Below, one piece after another: positions 11,261 to 22,990 of a stretch of 64,000 nt of DNA (position 1 is its first letter; each line of letters begins with the position of its first letter). The DNA is from Undaria pinnatifida (lineage: Eukaryota > Sar > Phaeophyceae > Laminariales > Alariaceae). Below the pieces are notes generated by a model. That model was given only the letters and a program-made list of their open reading frames with translations. It was not told the DNA's origin and ran no database searches. The position numbers and the translations under genes are program-made. The stretch is from the NCBI GenBank assembly GCA_012845835.1, contig JABAKD010000015.1, positions 8,358,467 through 8,422,466 on the forward strand, written 5' to 3'.

Positions 11261-14200
11261 TCACACTGTTGCATCACCCATCGGGGTGTTTCCTTGGATG
11301 TAGGGGCGGTGTCACCCATGCTACACAGAAATACGGCAAACCTGGTACACTGGAACGAAATTCGAAATCGCCGTGCACTTGTGCGAATCATGAGCGAACG
11401 TTTCTTCTTGAAACCGCCGACACCGGCGTGCCGAAATAATGCGGAATCATCGCCGTTGTTCGCCCTGTTGGCCGTTGTGTTGTGGAGTGCCCCCCCTGGA
11501 TAACTTGACAGTTGGCCCTCTGTTAGTATCCAGGGAAGTCACAAACCTGTATCCTTCGTGAGGAGCGCAGGACACGCGCGGCCGACGCATCGCAGCTGGA
11601 AAAACTGAGCATCATACCGCTGGATGGATCGACTCGATCGATCGCAGTCACAGAAAGAACGTCAATCTGACATACCGAAGCATTTTTTTTCTCAAACGGC
11701 CGAAGCTGCCATTCTAACGTTGATCCTGAACCATTTGTAAAGACAGCCAGCCCTAGAACTAAGTTGACGACTGCTGTAGTCTATGTACTTCGAGTATAGT
11801 ATAAGTTATAAGTTAATAACTAACTGCTGCTTCTCGGATTTGTTGCTACATGGTGACCAAGTAGGAGAGCTTGATGTCGTTCGTGCGCACGAGCTGGGCC
11901 CAACAGAGTGCTCGTAGGCATGACGGGCACCGCTCGATAGGACTCGCCGAAAGGTGCAAAGGTCAGAGTTGGAAGGGTGCAGCGCTCGATCGGGGCAACC
12001 GAGAGACGCAGATGTCAGAGGTTGGGCACTGTCTTGGGGGGGAAGAACCATTCGAGATGAAGGACAAAACAAACAAACGTTGGCGCTCCGCCTCTGAGTC
12101 TGGTGGTGCCAGCGAATAAGCCGTCAAAACACGAAAACCGCAACCGCCACCAACGAGTCGTGGACAGCGAATAAACAGGGGGTTTCCCTTGGTTCTCGTT
12201 GTCGTGGGCAGTGAAGGAGACCGAAGCCCCCCGCTCCTGTTATGAGACACGCCTGGCGCCATCGGCCCTCGAAAAAAATCAAGTCTCGCAACCATATGAA
12301 CGGCAAAAAACACACACCGAAATAGGAACAAGACGAAAATAAATAGTGTGAGTGAGCCTTTGAATCGGCTGGTGGTATTAAAGCCGTCCAACGCCAAGTG
12401 TAAGTAAGTTGTGTGGGACACACACGTATATATCACGGTATCCCCTTCCAGGTTTTTGCCTTTTGACTATAATAAACCCTTTTACGAACAACTGCAGAAA
12501 AACACCCCCTCTAACTAATTCCAAGTAAGTCCTGTGCTGTAGCTTATTGTCTCCAAAAACGTAGGAATAATCTTAACGGGGCGAGGAGGCCCCGTTGACA
12601 CCCAAACAACACGCATGTAATTGGTGCAATTGCCATAAATCCGCTCAAAACCTCGACGCAATCACAGCGGCGGATAAGGTAGAGCTCTCCGAGCTTCACA
12701 GTGTAAGCGGCCCCGGCGAGGCGCCCCCCGACCCAGCCGAGGCAGGCGGGTACGGCAGTGACGAAGCGCGAGACACGGAGCACTGCGGCGCGAGGAATGC
12801 TAAAGCACTCGGAGTGCAGCCTAGGGTTCGGTATCATTCGAAATGCGGCCCTCTCAGGTGCCGAGAGAGGCGGCGTGTATCGTATCATACATTCCAGAGT
12901 ATCTGTGGTGACAGGGGCCCCACACGGGTGCCGGCGTGATAAGGATCCCTGGCTGAGGGCCATACGATAGGCAAAACTACTTCGAGGCCGGCGCGTGCGA
13001 AGGTTGGAGAAGCGCATGAAACAAGGCACCCCTGCATGAGAAGAGGTCACGTACTCGAAATGCAGCCCTCTCAGGCGTCGAGAGAGGCGAGGTGTATGAC
13101 ACATACGTGTACAAGGGCTCTGAATGTTTTAAAGGATCCCTGCCTGAAAGCCAAGCGATAGGCGAAATCACGCGGACAGTGCTGCCTTTTGAGGCGCCAA
13201 TCCTTCACATATATATACATACATCCATACGGTAGAATTAAGAAAGAAGCTCCTCGGAGGTCGTCGTCAATCCGCAACGAACAACAGGTCGGTGCCCATT
13301 CCCCGGTGGAGCTCAATACCCATACGCCACCCTCCACGCTCTAACGTACACTTGTAAATAACTGCCGTGTCGTACCATCTACTTTGAAACGTTCGGCACG
13401 CCTCAATTTCCCAATTCTCCTGCCATAGTACGACCCACATGACAGAATCCACCACGACAGTATCCCTTCGAACTCAACGCTTGATTCTAAAAAACGGTTT
13501 ACACATGCTTCAGAAACAAGAAGTATCTGACCCTACCCGCCCGCCCCCTTCGCCCCAACACACGAGGCTATAATGGTACTAAAAGCTACATACGTACACA
13601 ATGATTGCCACCCAGGAATGATGACGCGTTCATCTTAAAGTAACATGCTTCTCCTCTGACGTTAAAGAAAGCTCCCCAACTTTGCTAAGAACTATATTAT
13701 ATAGCCGGTTTCACAACAAACGTTCCGAGCCCATTTCCCGCTTCCAACTTCCATTCATATTGATCTTCGTACTCGGTTGAAACGGCGCAAAAGACGGAAC
13801 AAATAAACCACTGCTTCTCCTGCTAACAAAATATCCGCACGATGCTACCATGCGCGACACACAAAGACAAACCGGCAACGGTGCTCCAAAAAAGCACGTA
13901 ACACTAGGGACAGCGACGCCAATGACATCAGCAATGGCGGGAACTGCTAGCGGAAGTGTTCGCGGAAGCGTGCACGGAATTGCTCGCTGTCCACGACGAC
14001 GGTGCGGGAAACCGTCACTCGCGAACCAACTCGGTGCCTCTGCAACTCTGCTGGGGCCTAAGCCAAAACAACCTGACATCGAACGTACGCTATACCCGGT
14101 TTCACCCTCCCCTTTACGCCTAAACAAGACACAGACTGCCGTCGTACCCGCGGAACACGCGGCTCCACCTCCCCGTAAAAATCTGTTTTTTGAGCCGAAG

Positions 14201-14500
14201 GTCGATTAATACACAAAAAAAGCAAGGAAGGACGCAACAAAAAACGGTGCCGGGTGATAGTCCTTCCTTCCGCCCGCGCTGTTGTCATCAAGAGACATCC
14301 TGCATACGTCTCCATGCATCATAAGCGTAGGTGGATATGGATTCCGATCAATCCCAATAGCGCACAGCAACACATGCGTCCGTTTAGCGTTTCCTTCACA
14401 TCACCAACGCAGGCGGCCTCAACGAGGGATTGGTTCCCCCGCCTCCACATCACCAAAAGGGGGGCCTCGACAAGGGATCGAGCCCTCCGTGCCACGCACA
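11261..14500. other. low-repeat region downstream of the Zn2Cys6 gene, no gene recognised
   Basis: Apart from the 220-base tandem pair at 12836-13200 I see no repeats. The part next to 14508 would include the 3' untranslated region. Frames up to 186 codons exist but have no recognised domain. Confidence 0.4.
12836..13200 (+). repeat. tandem pair, 220-base unit
   Basis: CGAAATGC.GCCCTCTCAGG, CCGAGAGAGGCG, AAGGATCCCTG and CGATAGGC.AAA recur about 220 bases apart. The minus frame of 186 codons across it is explained by this duplication. Confidence 0.45.
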
Positions 14501-14507
14501 ACTCCTC

Positions 14508-17500
14508 CTACTCCGAACCGTCGGCAGCTCCAATGATCTCCCACAAGTCTCGCGTCGCCTCGTCGCCCTCTTCTCGCCCGATGCCGCCCGTGTCCAGGCT
14601 CGTCTCATCAGCGTCCTCACAATGCGGCGCCCCTCCGCCCCCCGCGTCTCCACAACCTCTCATGCTCGGATTCGCGGTGGAAGACCGGGCGGCCGCGGAC
14701 GAGATAGCAGCGGCCGAAGCGGCGCCCGCAGACATCGATGTCGACCGCGCGAGCAGGTATGACGAAGACGACGGTGCCATCACCGCGGGAGCCATCGCGG
14801 CCGGAGTAGGGTTCGCTTCCGCCGCCGCCGCCGCCGCTGCCACCGCCAAAGCGGACGCTGCCGGCCCTCCGGACACGGAGAACATCGGCGAGTCCGAAAA
14901 AGATAGCGAGTCAGGCGGGAACACCGGCTGCACCACCCTCCGGGCCACCGGCCCCGGCAGCAACGGAGGATGCGGAGCTACACTCCGTTCCCACCGCCAG
15001 AGCGGTAGGTTCGCAGCCCCACCCCTGTGCGGCGAAACAAACTCGACGCCGCCGCTGGGATGTCGAGAAGCCAATGGCGAATCCCACAGCCGTCTGGTAA
15101 GCGCGCCCCCTGCCGACGGTAATCTGGCCCCTAATCCCGCCGCCACGACGTTTGCGGGTTGGTGCAAAGGTGCCAGGTGCGGCCCGGGTGCGCTTGTAGC
15201 CACTCTTCCCCGCCAATCTCGGTGCGGGCCTGGCAAGCCAGCGCTCACCCCCGCGCCTTCATCGGCGCTGCTACCCCCAGCGCCCGCAGCGCTTGCAGCG
15301 CCCGCAGCACCTGCAGAATCGCCGACACTAGCGACACGTTGTCCGGCGGCAAGCGGACACGCACTGTCTAGCACCGGCCCGTTCGCGGTCACACCGTACA
15401 ACGCCACGGAGCGCGCCTGCTGTAATCTTAGGCCCGATAACAGCGGATTGGCCAGGGCGGCGTCGGTGCCGCCGCTGGATCCGCTACCGCTACCACCACC
15501 GCCGCCGCCACCGGCGACGTGACGAGTTGTTCCGCCTACATCGCCGGCGATGCTGTAGCTAGCAGCAGCACCAGAAACACCACTACTGACACCAGACGCG
15601 CCGCCTCCAACACCGCGGTAAGGCCCCCCTGCTAGTGCCCCGTTCCAGTCCGCGCCCTCGCCCCTAGACGGAAGCGACCTCGGATCGGCTGAATGTGGCT
15701 CCGTCCCCGCTGCCGCCGACGACGACGCCGGCGTACTCGCAGCTGCGGCAGACGCCGCAGCAGACGCAAAAGCGCTGGTATCCGCCCCCTGGACAGAACC
15801 TGACGACCGCAAAGCCAATGGTGGCTGCAGTAGCAGTAAATTATTGTCTCCGTCAAGCCCTCCCATCAACGCCCCCTCTCCACCGCGCGGAGCGCAGTCA
15901 AACGTTGCCACGGACCCACCGCCGACGGTTCTAGATGGAAGCGATTGGTCGGACGCCGCCACCGACGCGCCCAACGAGGGTGGGAATTCCGGCGTCCACT
16001 GGCCCACCGAATCCGGCGAATCTTCCTTCGGGAGATTCGTAGCGGCCGTCGGCGACGCTGTTGCCGACGACGGCGATGCGGCGTCAGCCGTAGTGGAACC
16101 TATTCCAGGCGTTTTTTGGGGTCTCAAGGGCGGGGACACCATTGCCACAGAGTCAGCAGGCAAGGTGGTTTCCCCTGGCAGCTGACACCGCTCTTCCAAC
16201 GGACTAGAATTTGACGCCACCCTCGACACAACTATCTCGGGATCCCCTTCTTTTCCCCCTGCCGGCGAAAACTCCGGCTCCGCCTTCACCGCCACCGCCA
16301 CTACCGAAGCATTCGCATCAGATGCCACCTCTACCGGCGCTCTCCCGTGCGTTTTAGCCCTTTCCCCCTCCCAGGCCCGCCTGCCCATCTCCCCGATGGA
16401 CTTGGCGTGCTTAAGGCAAACCTGCGATGAGCACATGTCTTCTCGAGTCTCGTAGGAAATCTGTTTCCCCGTGGCGGCGGAGCGACGGAGCTCCCCCGGG
16501 GCTGCGGCCAATAAGGCGTTGAACTCCTTCTGTTTTTGGAACGCCCGCAGGATCTCGAGCGATGCGTGATAGCTGTGCGGTTGGTACTGCGGGAGAGCGT
16601 CAACCGAGTGCGCGCGGAGGGGTGGGGGGGGGGGGGGGGGGGGGTGATGGGTTTGGTTGTGCGACCGATGGATATCGATCAGGTCGAGGTGGCGCGGATA
16701 GCTGTTACGCTGATCCGGTGCATCAGTCAAAAATTGCCTGGCCAGGCTTGCACAGAGAAATACCACGAGATAGCGCCAACAGCCTAATGCAGCCGGGTCT
16801 ATCACCATTGCCACGTTATTTCGTTACTGCGTACTGACGTAAGCCGTTGCAAGGGGTCGACAGGCCGTTGGCAGGTCGTACGATAAAAGGGAAGAAACGT
16901 CTTTCTCGACGTTCTTCTCAACGATTTTCTCTCTTGACGCTTGTCCCTGCCTCGCTTTCATCGCAGCGCTCACTCACCCTGGCAAGGCCCGGACACGCAC
17001 AGACGCAGGCCGACACTTCCCTAGCAAGAGGCAGCAGCTCCGCGAACTGGTCCAAGGCGCTGACCAGGCCGACCACGGCTGTCGCCAGCAAAAAAACTGA
17101 CATCCTGTCCGTCCGACTCGTCTGTGTCCCAGGCAGCCCATGTTGAAGAGGGGGGACGGAGGAACCAGTTATATTATAAACCGAGATTTTCAGCACAGTA
17201 GGTGGGGTTTTCAGCAAAGGTGGGATTTTTAGACCAGGGGTGGGACTGCCAGCGAAACCGTACAATTTTCAGAACAAGAGTGGGACACTCTAAAAGGGTG
17301 GGAGTAGACAAACTAAACAACCAAGCGGCGGGGTGGCTTCATATCGGGCAATGCGAGGCTTCAGAAAAGGGCGGGGAAATAAGTGGCGGCGGGTTAGGGG
17401 GCCCACCGTCTTTCTGCTGGCGAACCGACGCTCCTCTGCCAGCGCCTTCTCCGCGGCTACCAGCGACTTCAGCTCGGTAAGCTTCTGCCTCGTCCGGCGG

Positions 17501-19326
17501 GCCTCCTCCCCCTCGTTCATCAACCAAGGTACCCTGCTCAACATCGTCATGATGTCTCCCACCATCAGCATCGGCTCCGCCTGGCGCAAGCGGGCCCTCT
17601 CCCTCGCGGCCTCCAACCCAGGAGGAAAGCGGTCGTGGTCTCTCCCCCGCGCCCGCTCTTTCGCGGCCGGCCCCGCCCTGCCCTCCGCTAGCAAAGCTCT
17701 CACTCCCACCCCCGCTCTTCCTTCCGCTGCCGAAGCTGTTGTCCCGGCTACACCCCCCCCGCCCTGCTCATTGTTCGCCAGAGATTCCCGCACGGTGGGC
17801 GGAATCGCGCCACCGCCGTCGCCCCTGGTGCCGCCGGTGCCCCGCACGTCTGGGGCTCCTGTCAGCGTGCCGTTAGCGGCGGCAGCAGCGGCTGCAGTGG
17901 TGGTGGTAGTGGCGGCGGCGGCGGCCGCGCCATCGCTGTTGAGGGCGGTGATATCAGTGCTGCCGGAGGAAACGGGGGCGGGGGCGGGGCTGGGGCCGGC
18001 CGCCGCGGCCCCTATTCTATCGTGGCTGGCCTGCTGAGGGGCGGGGACTCGAGACCCCCCGGTGCCAATCGGTTTACCGAGTGCATCGACTATCTCCCGA
18101 TAACCCAGGATGTCACTGATGGGCGTCGGCGTCGGGAGGCCGCGGCGCACGCGAGCGTGGTAAAACTGCCGCGTGAGCCGTATGTAGCGGCCGTAATCAC
18201 GCATCCCGGACACGTGCGCAGCGAAGGCGAGCAGGAGGTGCGCCGCCGCGATCCGCTCGTTGGGCGTCGCCGCCATTTCGGCGCTGCACAGGCGGAGCGA
18301 AGCCTTCGCCACCGCCACGTACAGGTGTACGTGAGAGGGTGTCTGTCCGAGGAGTAAAGCCCCTATAGCCATGGCCGAGAACATCGCGCTGTTGATTGCA
18401 TACACGTCTGGGTTTGGGTCGGTGGCGGACGAACCCTCTGCGTCGTGGCGGGGAGGCGACGGAGAAGGCGTTCGCGTACGTCCCCCCCGCCCCGCACTAC
18501 GGTTTTTGGCACCACTGCTGCCACGACCGCTGCCGTCGCCGCGGCCGCTAACGCGGCCCCCACCGGCGCCAACGGCGCGCTTCGCCGGCGGAGGCAGGGA
18601 GGACGAACCAACGCCCGAATCGTCCCCAACAAGAGCTGGGTCGACCTTTCCAGTCATGAGGTTGATGAGACCGCAGCGGATCACAGAGTCGTCCACGACT
18701 TGGAAGAAGCATGCGAAGTCGTCCATGAAGCATGTCAGGTACTTCCCCTGGACTAGCCCCGTTAGCCCGGTGGCCGGCGAGGGAGAAAGGGAGGGGCGCT
18801 TCAAGTTCGCTTGAGCGAGCGCCACCTTGGCCCCCTTGGCCGAGCCGGCCCCTTTCCCCCCCGCCCCCCCGTCTGCACCCGCACGTGCACGCGGACGGGC
18901 AGGAGCCCGTGCGCGGTTTGTATTGGCAGTCGGCGTCCCCCCAGTAAAGGCCGTTACCGCCCCCACGGTAGTCGCCCCTGCGCTGGCCGTCCCCGTGACA
19001 ACCGTTCCCGCAGCGGCGGCAACCGCTGCAATTCTGCCACCACTCTTTTTTCCCGAAGCGGTACTGCCGGTGGTGCTGCGCGTCGCCCCCGCCCCTTCCG
19101 CGCTGTCTGCGCCTTCGGCGCCGTCAGCCGCGGCCGCGGCGGCGGTCGCCGATAAGCGTCGCTTGCCGGGCGCGCCGGCATTACGGGGTCGGCCAAGCGT
19201 GCGGCACGTGGCGTAAAGGCATTCCAAGCCCGATCGCTGGCAGCGGTGGCACGGTTCCTGGCCGTCGCACCGCTCCTTTTTGGCCGAACATCGGTTGCAG
19301 CTTCTTCGTCTCCCTCCGGACCGCGC
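14508..19326 (-). CDS. Zn2Cys6 (fungal-type) transcription factor, 5' incomplete, at least two exons
   Basis: Probable nuclear DNA-binding regulator. Exon A (19326 to about 17407) opens with a textbook binuclear zinc cluster at 19299-19219: six Cys spaced C-x2-C-x6-C-x5-C-x2-C-x6-C, with the basic run KKER between the second and third, preceded by RRR. A low-complexity Ala/Gly/Ser stretch follows. Then come two ordered segments: one around GKYLTCFMDDFACFFQVVDD (residues about 190-233 of the readable protein) and a helical one starting DVYAINSAMFSAMAIGALLL (about 303-393), resembling the middle-homology region of such factors. A charged helix (EEARRTRQKLTELKSLVAAE) ends exon A. Exon B (about 16586-14508) is phase-compatible: FQKQKEFNALLAAAPGELRR, then long Ser/Gly/Ala disorder, and TAG at 14510-14508. 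The readable product is about 1330 residues, long for the family. The start codon is missing: upstream of 19326 the frame meets a stop before any ATG. The zinc cluster is certain; the intron model and target genes are inferred. Confidence 0.82.
16587..17406 (-). other. predicted intron of the Zn2Cys6 gene
   Basis: A minus-strand donor ACG/GTGGGC at 17406 and an acceptor CTCTCCCGCAG at 16587 would remove 820 bases and join two open frames in phase 0. Without splicing, the first frame stops near 17290. The intron holds a 21-base homopolymer (C on the coding strand, 16626-16646). It also has a degenerate repeat of GGTGGGA-type words at 17195-17310 on the plus strand. Alternative donors a few codons upstream (for example AGG/GTACC near 17529) cannot be excluded. 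Confidence 0.45.
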
Positions 19327-19385
19327 CTGAGACGGAGGGAGGGGAGGAGGGAGGGAGGGGAGGAGGGAGGGAGGGCGTAAGAAAA
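19321..19385 (-). other. 3' splice site (polypyrimidine tract plus CAG) of the Zn2Cys6 gene
   Basis: On the minus strand an almost unbroken CCT/CCC pyrimidine tract of about 50 bases ends in GTCTCAG at 19327-19333, directly before the zinc-cluster reading frame. The frame has no ATG here and is closed by a stop further upstream, so an upstream exon must be joined at this point. That exon would lie above 19.4 kb; I could not identify it. The tract is also the G-rich GGGAGGGAGG repeat seen on the plus strand. Confidence 0.65.
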
Positions 19386-20507
19386 AGAGCGAGGATAAAC
19401 ACGGGTTTTAGAAGGAGTGGGGCGGCGGGAGGGGGGGGGGTTATTCAGCCGGTATAGCGTTTTCACGAGCAACGAAACCGCCGCCCGAAGCATTTCGTGA
19501 TGCCCATCCCTCGCGCACCCCGTTGACGCACTGCAGGATATCGTATTGATAGTTACGTTAACAAGCTCGTGCTGCCGCTGTGTACGTCTGTGAAATCGAG
19601 CGGCAGCATTGTAGGCAGTAGGTACTCTTCCGGACAACAGCACCAATTGATCGATTTATCGACGCGTTTCACAGCTGAAGGAGGCATTCTCTACTACGAT
19701 CGATATTACCCCCCCCCCCCGCCCCCGAAAATATTAATCAATTTCGGTTCCGAGCAAATTATCTTCCATCGATTTTCATCTTCACTCACGGCGACCTCCT
19801 CGACAAGACGTGATCACAGTGAGCTTCGCAATCTCCCCCACGGCACGCATTATATGAAAGCGGATGCGAGTTTCTGATTTTGACACACGCTTAAGCAGAG
19901 GTGTGTCATTTATTGTTTTTTTCGGGCCCCTCACTTGGAGAGCTCTACATACCTCACCCAAAAACCGATTTTCGAGTAAACCGAAAGTGCCACTCGATGA
20001 ACAGAAGACCCATGGCCTAGTTATAACAAACATGAACAAAAAAAATCACTAACGACGAAATTCCGACCATTTTGGGTTATAACGCCTTCACGGCTGGAAA
20101 CCCTTTTTTTTCGACAAAAGTACTAGAAGTTAGTATATATAGCGAGAGGTGACTCGACCCGTGAAAAACCGTAGTTTTATCGGGGGGGGTTTTGGCCTCA
20201 AGGTCTCTCGCTTTCAGCGACGTACACCATTTTTTTTTTGCCCCATGAGTAGGCTTTCTTTGCCGACACGGTTGTTGATCCGCTATTCGCGGCCGTTTCT
20301 TCACTCTACATGTGATTTTTTCGCCTGCGACACAACGCCATTACTTCCCGGCACTTTCCCGTATCATGGGAATGTATACATACGTTGCCGCATTTCAGAG
20401 CTGTGATCGGTAACTGCGACTCTCGCCAAGAGTCATTACCGATCGCCAATATCGTTGCTTTATGTACTACAAAAACTTTACAGGGCTACATACATGTACG
20501 ACTTACA
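19386..20507. other. upstream region of the Zn2Cys6 gene
   Basis: It must contain the missing first exon(s) and promoter, which I could not place. It has poly-G/poly-C runs (19430-19440, 19710-19722) and no dispersed repeat until the foldback at 20.5 kb. Confidence 0.4.
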
Positions 20508-21522
20508 GGATACAATTGATAAATTGAAGCATTCCTTCCACAACCGTCAGATTTGTTCCCTTAAAGGACTTATAGCTTCCGCGCACAGATTGAGTTGCCC
20601 CGCCCGTTTCCCCCCCCCTCCCCGTCCTCCCCCCCCCGCTCACTCGTGTTCAAACCCAGGCCCCCACGACCTTAAAAATTCCGCCCTCCCCTCACCGGTT
20701 ATACGACTTACAGGATACACTTGATAAACTCATACATTTCCTTCCACAGCTGTCAGATTTAGTCCCCATCAAAAACGGGTTTTATAGTTTCCGCGCACAG
20801 ACTGACCAACATCACCCTGTTCACCCTGGTACAAGCTACACTGTAGTTCCAAGGGGAGTCGCCGACCTACATCGTTAATGAGGACACACACCCAGTAATA
20901 CGCGCGATCGGAGTATCACACACAGCTTCTTGCAAAGCTGAGTTTCGACAAAATCTTCGATCCCACAGCTGGAGCGTATTTTTAGTGTCATAACATATTT
21001 AAAAAAGGAAAAAATACACTTCAGCTGTGAGATCGACCAGAAAGGATTTTTGATCAAAACTCGCATATATTATAAAAAATGAAAATACACTCCAGCTGAG
21101 GTTTTGTCGAAACTCATCTTTGCAAGCTGTGTGTGATACTCCGATCGCGCGTATTACGGGTTGTGTGTCCTCATGAAGGATATAGGTCGGCGACTCTCCT
21201 TGGAACTACAGTGCAGCTATCAGGGTCAACAGGGTGGTGTTAGTCTGTGCGCGGAAACCATAAAACCCGTTTTTGAGGGGGACTGAATCTGACAGCTGTG
21301 GAAGGAAATGCATGAGTTTATCAAGTGCGTAAGTCGTATAACTGGTGACGGGAGGGCGTAGTTTTTAAGGTCGTGGGGGCCTGGGTTTGAACAAGAGGGA
21401 GCGGGGGGGGGGCAGGGGGGGGAAACGGGCGGGGCAACTCAACCTGTGCGCGGAAGCTATAAATCCTTTAAGGGAACAAATCTGACGGTTGTGGAAGGAA
21501 ATGCATCAGTTTATCGAGTGTA
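20508..21522. mobile_element. foldback-type element, nearly complete palindrome
   Basis: The left arm (about 20508-20988) is repeated in inverse orientation at about 21080-21522. Both arms carry the same ordered parts: TACAGGATACA at the outer end; a 200-base subrepeat containing CCGTCAGATTT.GTTCCC, a GCGCACAGA tract and a C-rich run; a second subrepeat with AAAACGGGTTTTATAGTTTC; AAGGGGAGTCGCCGACCTA; GCGCGATCGGAGTATCACAC; and an inner 45-base motif starting AGCTTGCAAAGCTGAGTTTC and ending CACAGCTGGAG. The loop is about 90 bases, AT-rich, with no gene. Long inverted arms built from internal subrepeats define foldback elements as a class; assignment is by structure only. Target duplication not found. 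Confidence 0.7.
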
Positions 21523-22117
21523 TCCTGTATATTCTGTTACCGGCCCTTTCGCAAGAATGCCTCCACAACGAAGTAAACTCAGCCTAATGAAAACTACGCG
21601 GGAATAAAAAAAAGTCGAGATGTGTTATATCATGCCTGGTACTAGTTGCTGAAGGAGACACCCTTGCCCCTTGCTCACTCAAAAATCTAGCCTAAACCCA
21701 ATACCACTTCGTCCGGAAACACAAGCAACATAAAATTTCAATATACGTCCAAAGTTTGCTTATACCTCACGACAGAGTGGCATCTCCGCTTCTTGCCAGA
21801 TATCAGGCACTACTACTGTTGTACGTACGGCGGACAGGCAGCAGCAGCAGCAGCCAAACAAACCCTACCAACAGGCAAGAAAGATGATGGCTACGAACGA
21901 AAAGGTTCCTCGCGTCGGACCGATCACCGGTCCCCGCTTTATTATTTAGACCTTTCAGGTGAGATCTGTAGGGTCTATAGCTCATGTTACCGAATGAAGG
22001 CCGTGCGATCTGCATGATCCAGCAAAAGTTTCCAGGGTGGGGATCTGCACTCCATATATACAGATCCTGTACAACGTCTCGTAACGGCAGATACAATATC
22101 TACTGCTGTAGATAATC

Positions 22118-22305
22118 TGCAGATGATATAGGTCGTGATCTGTAGACGATATGTAGATGATCTAAATCGTGATCTGGAGATGATCTGTAGATGATCTGGG
22201 TCGCGATCTGTAGACGATATGTAGATGATCTAGATCGTGATCTGTAGATGATCTGTAGATGATCTAGGTCGTGATCTGTAGATGATTTAGATGGTGATCT
22301 GTTAG
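22118..22305 (+). repeat. GATCTGTAGATGATCT tandem array
   Basis: 12-13 base words (GATCTGTAGATGATCT, GACGATATGTAGATGATC) arranged in a higher-order unit of about 70 bases, repeated two to three times. GATC is very frequent. Confidence 0.65.
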
Positions 22306-22377
22306 AGGTGCGAAATGCTCAGATATCAGCCATTGTCGGGCTGTGAGTCGGCCGACTATAACTCACCGACTACTTCC

Positions 22378-22747
22378 TACGTGCATACGCCCACGGAGTA
22401 GTAGGTGCATATCGTCCCTACTAAAGTAAAAGGTCGTGGGTGTTCAAGTCTTACAAAGTACATACTCCTGTTCGTTAGAGAGTTTCTCTTGCGTAAAAAT
22501 AGACGAGCGGAAAGCGTGAGAGCGGGAGTTAGCAAAAATTCGATGAAAGTCGACGAGCATAAAAAAAGCTGAAAAGTGGGAGTGCTGAACCCTATGCGCG
22601 CTAAAACTGAAGGCAAGTACCGGGGAGACAAGGGAAGACACTCGCGATCACGTCTTGTCCAGAAGGTCGCGGAGGGCGAAAAAACCCTCTTACGAGTTGC
22701 GCTGGAGAGCCAGAGTGTTTGGATTTGACAAGAAAAAAAAAAAAAAG
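22378..22747 (+). mobile_element. tRNA-derived SINE with 15-bp target duplication and poly-A
   Basis: Same family as the 28.1 kb copy. The head has GAGTAGTAGGTG (box A) and GGTGTTCAAGTC (box B). The body has AGCGTGAGAGCGGGAGTTAG, GCTGAACCCTATGCGCGCTA and TGTCCAGAAGGTCGCGG. A tail of 15 A's ends at 22746. The flanks TCACCGACTAcTTCC (22363-22377) and TCACCGACTAgTTCC (22748-22762) match at 14 of 15 bases. Length 370. Confidence 0.75.
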
Positions 22748-22799
22748 TCACCGACTAGTTCCCATGTCGAATAATAGGCTCGTGAATATCATATAAATA

Positions 22800-22990
22800 G
22801 ACTAACATCACCCGGTTGACTCTGGTACAAACTACACTGCCGCAGTTCCGACGGGAGTCGCCGACCTATATCCTTAATGAGGACACACAACTCGTAATAG
22901 GCGCGATCGGAGTATCACACACAGCTTGCAAAGATGAGTTGCGACGAAATCTTCGATCTCACAGCTGGAGTGTATTTTAATTATTTTTAT
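22800..22990 (+). mobile_element. solo foldback left arm (inner half)
   Basis: It carries in order the CATCACCCGGTTGACTCTGG segment, GGGAGTCGCCGACCTATATC, ATCGGAGTATCACACACAGC, and the inner motif ending CACAGCTGGAGTGTATTTTA. It begins 50 bases after the poly-A and target duplication of a SINE and has no inverted partner within 300 bases. Confidence 0.6.

Noticed and set aside
10868-11503. 211-codon frame with Tyr/Cys runs
   Set aside because: Created by the CTA/CTACTG microsatellite, which is open in all forward frames.
14254-15522. 422-codon plus-strand frame
   Set aside because: It is antisense to the second exon of the Zn2Cys6 gene; GC-rich Ala/Pro composition is the mirror of the Ala/Gly/Ser coding strand.
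17333-18037. 234-codon plus-strand frame
   Set aside because: Antisense shadow of the first readable exon of the same gene.
22118-22305. CRISPR-like array
   Set aside because: Units are contiguous and degenerate with no unique spacers; the genome is eukaryotic.
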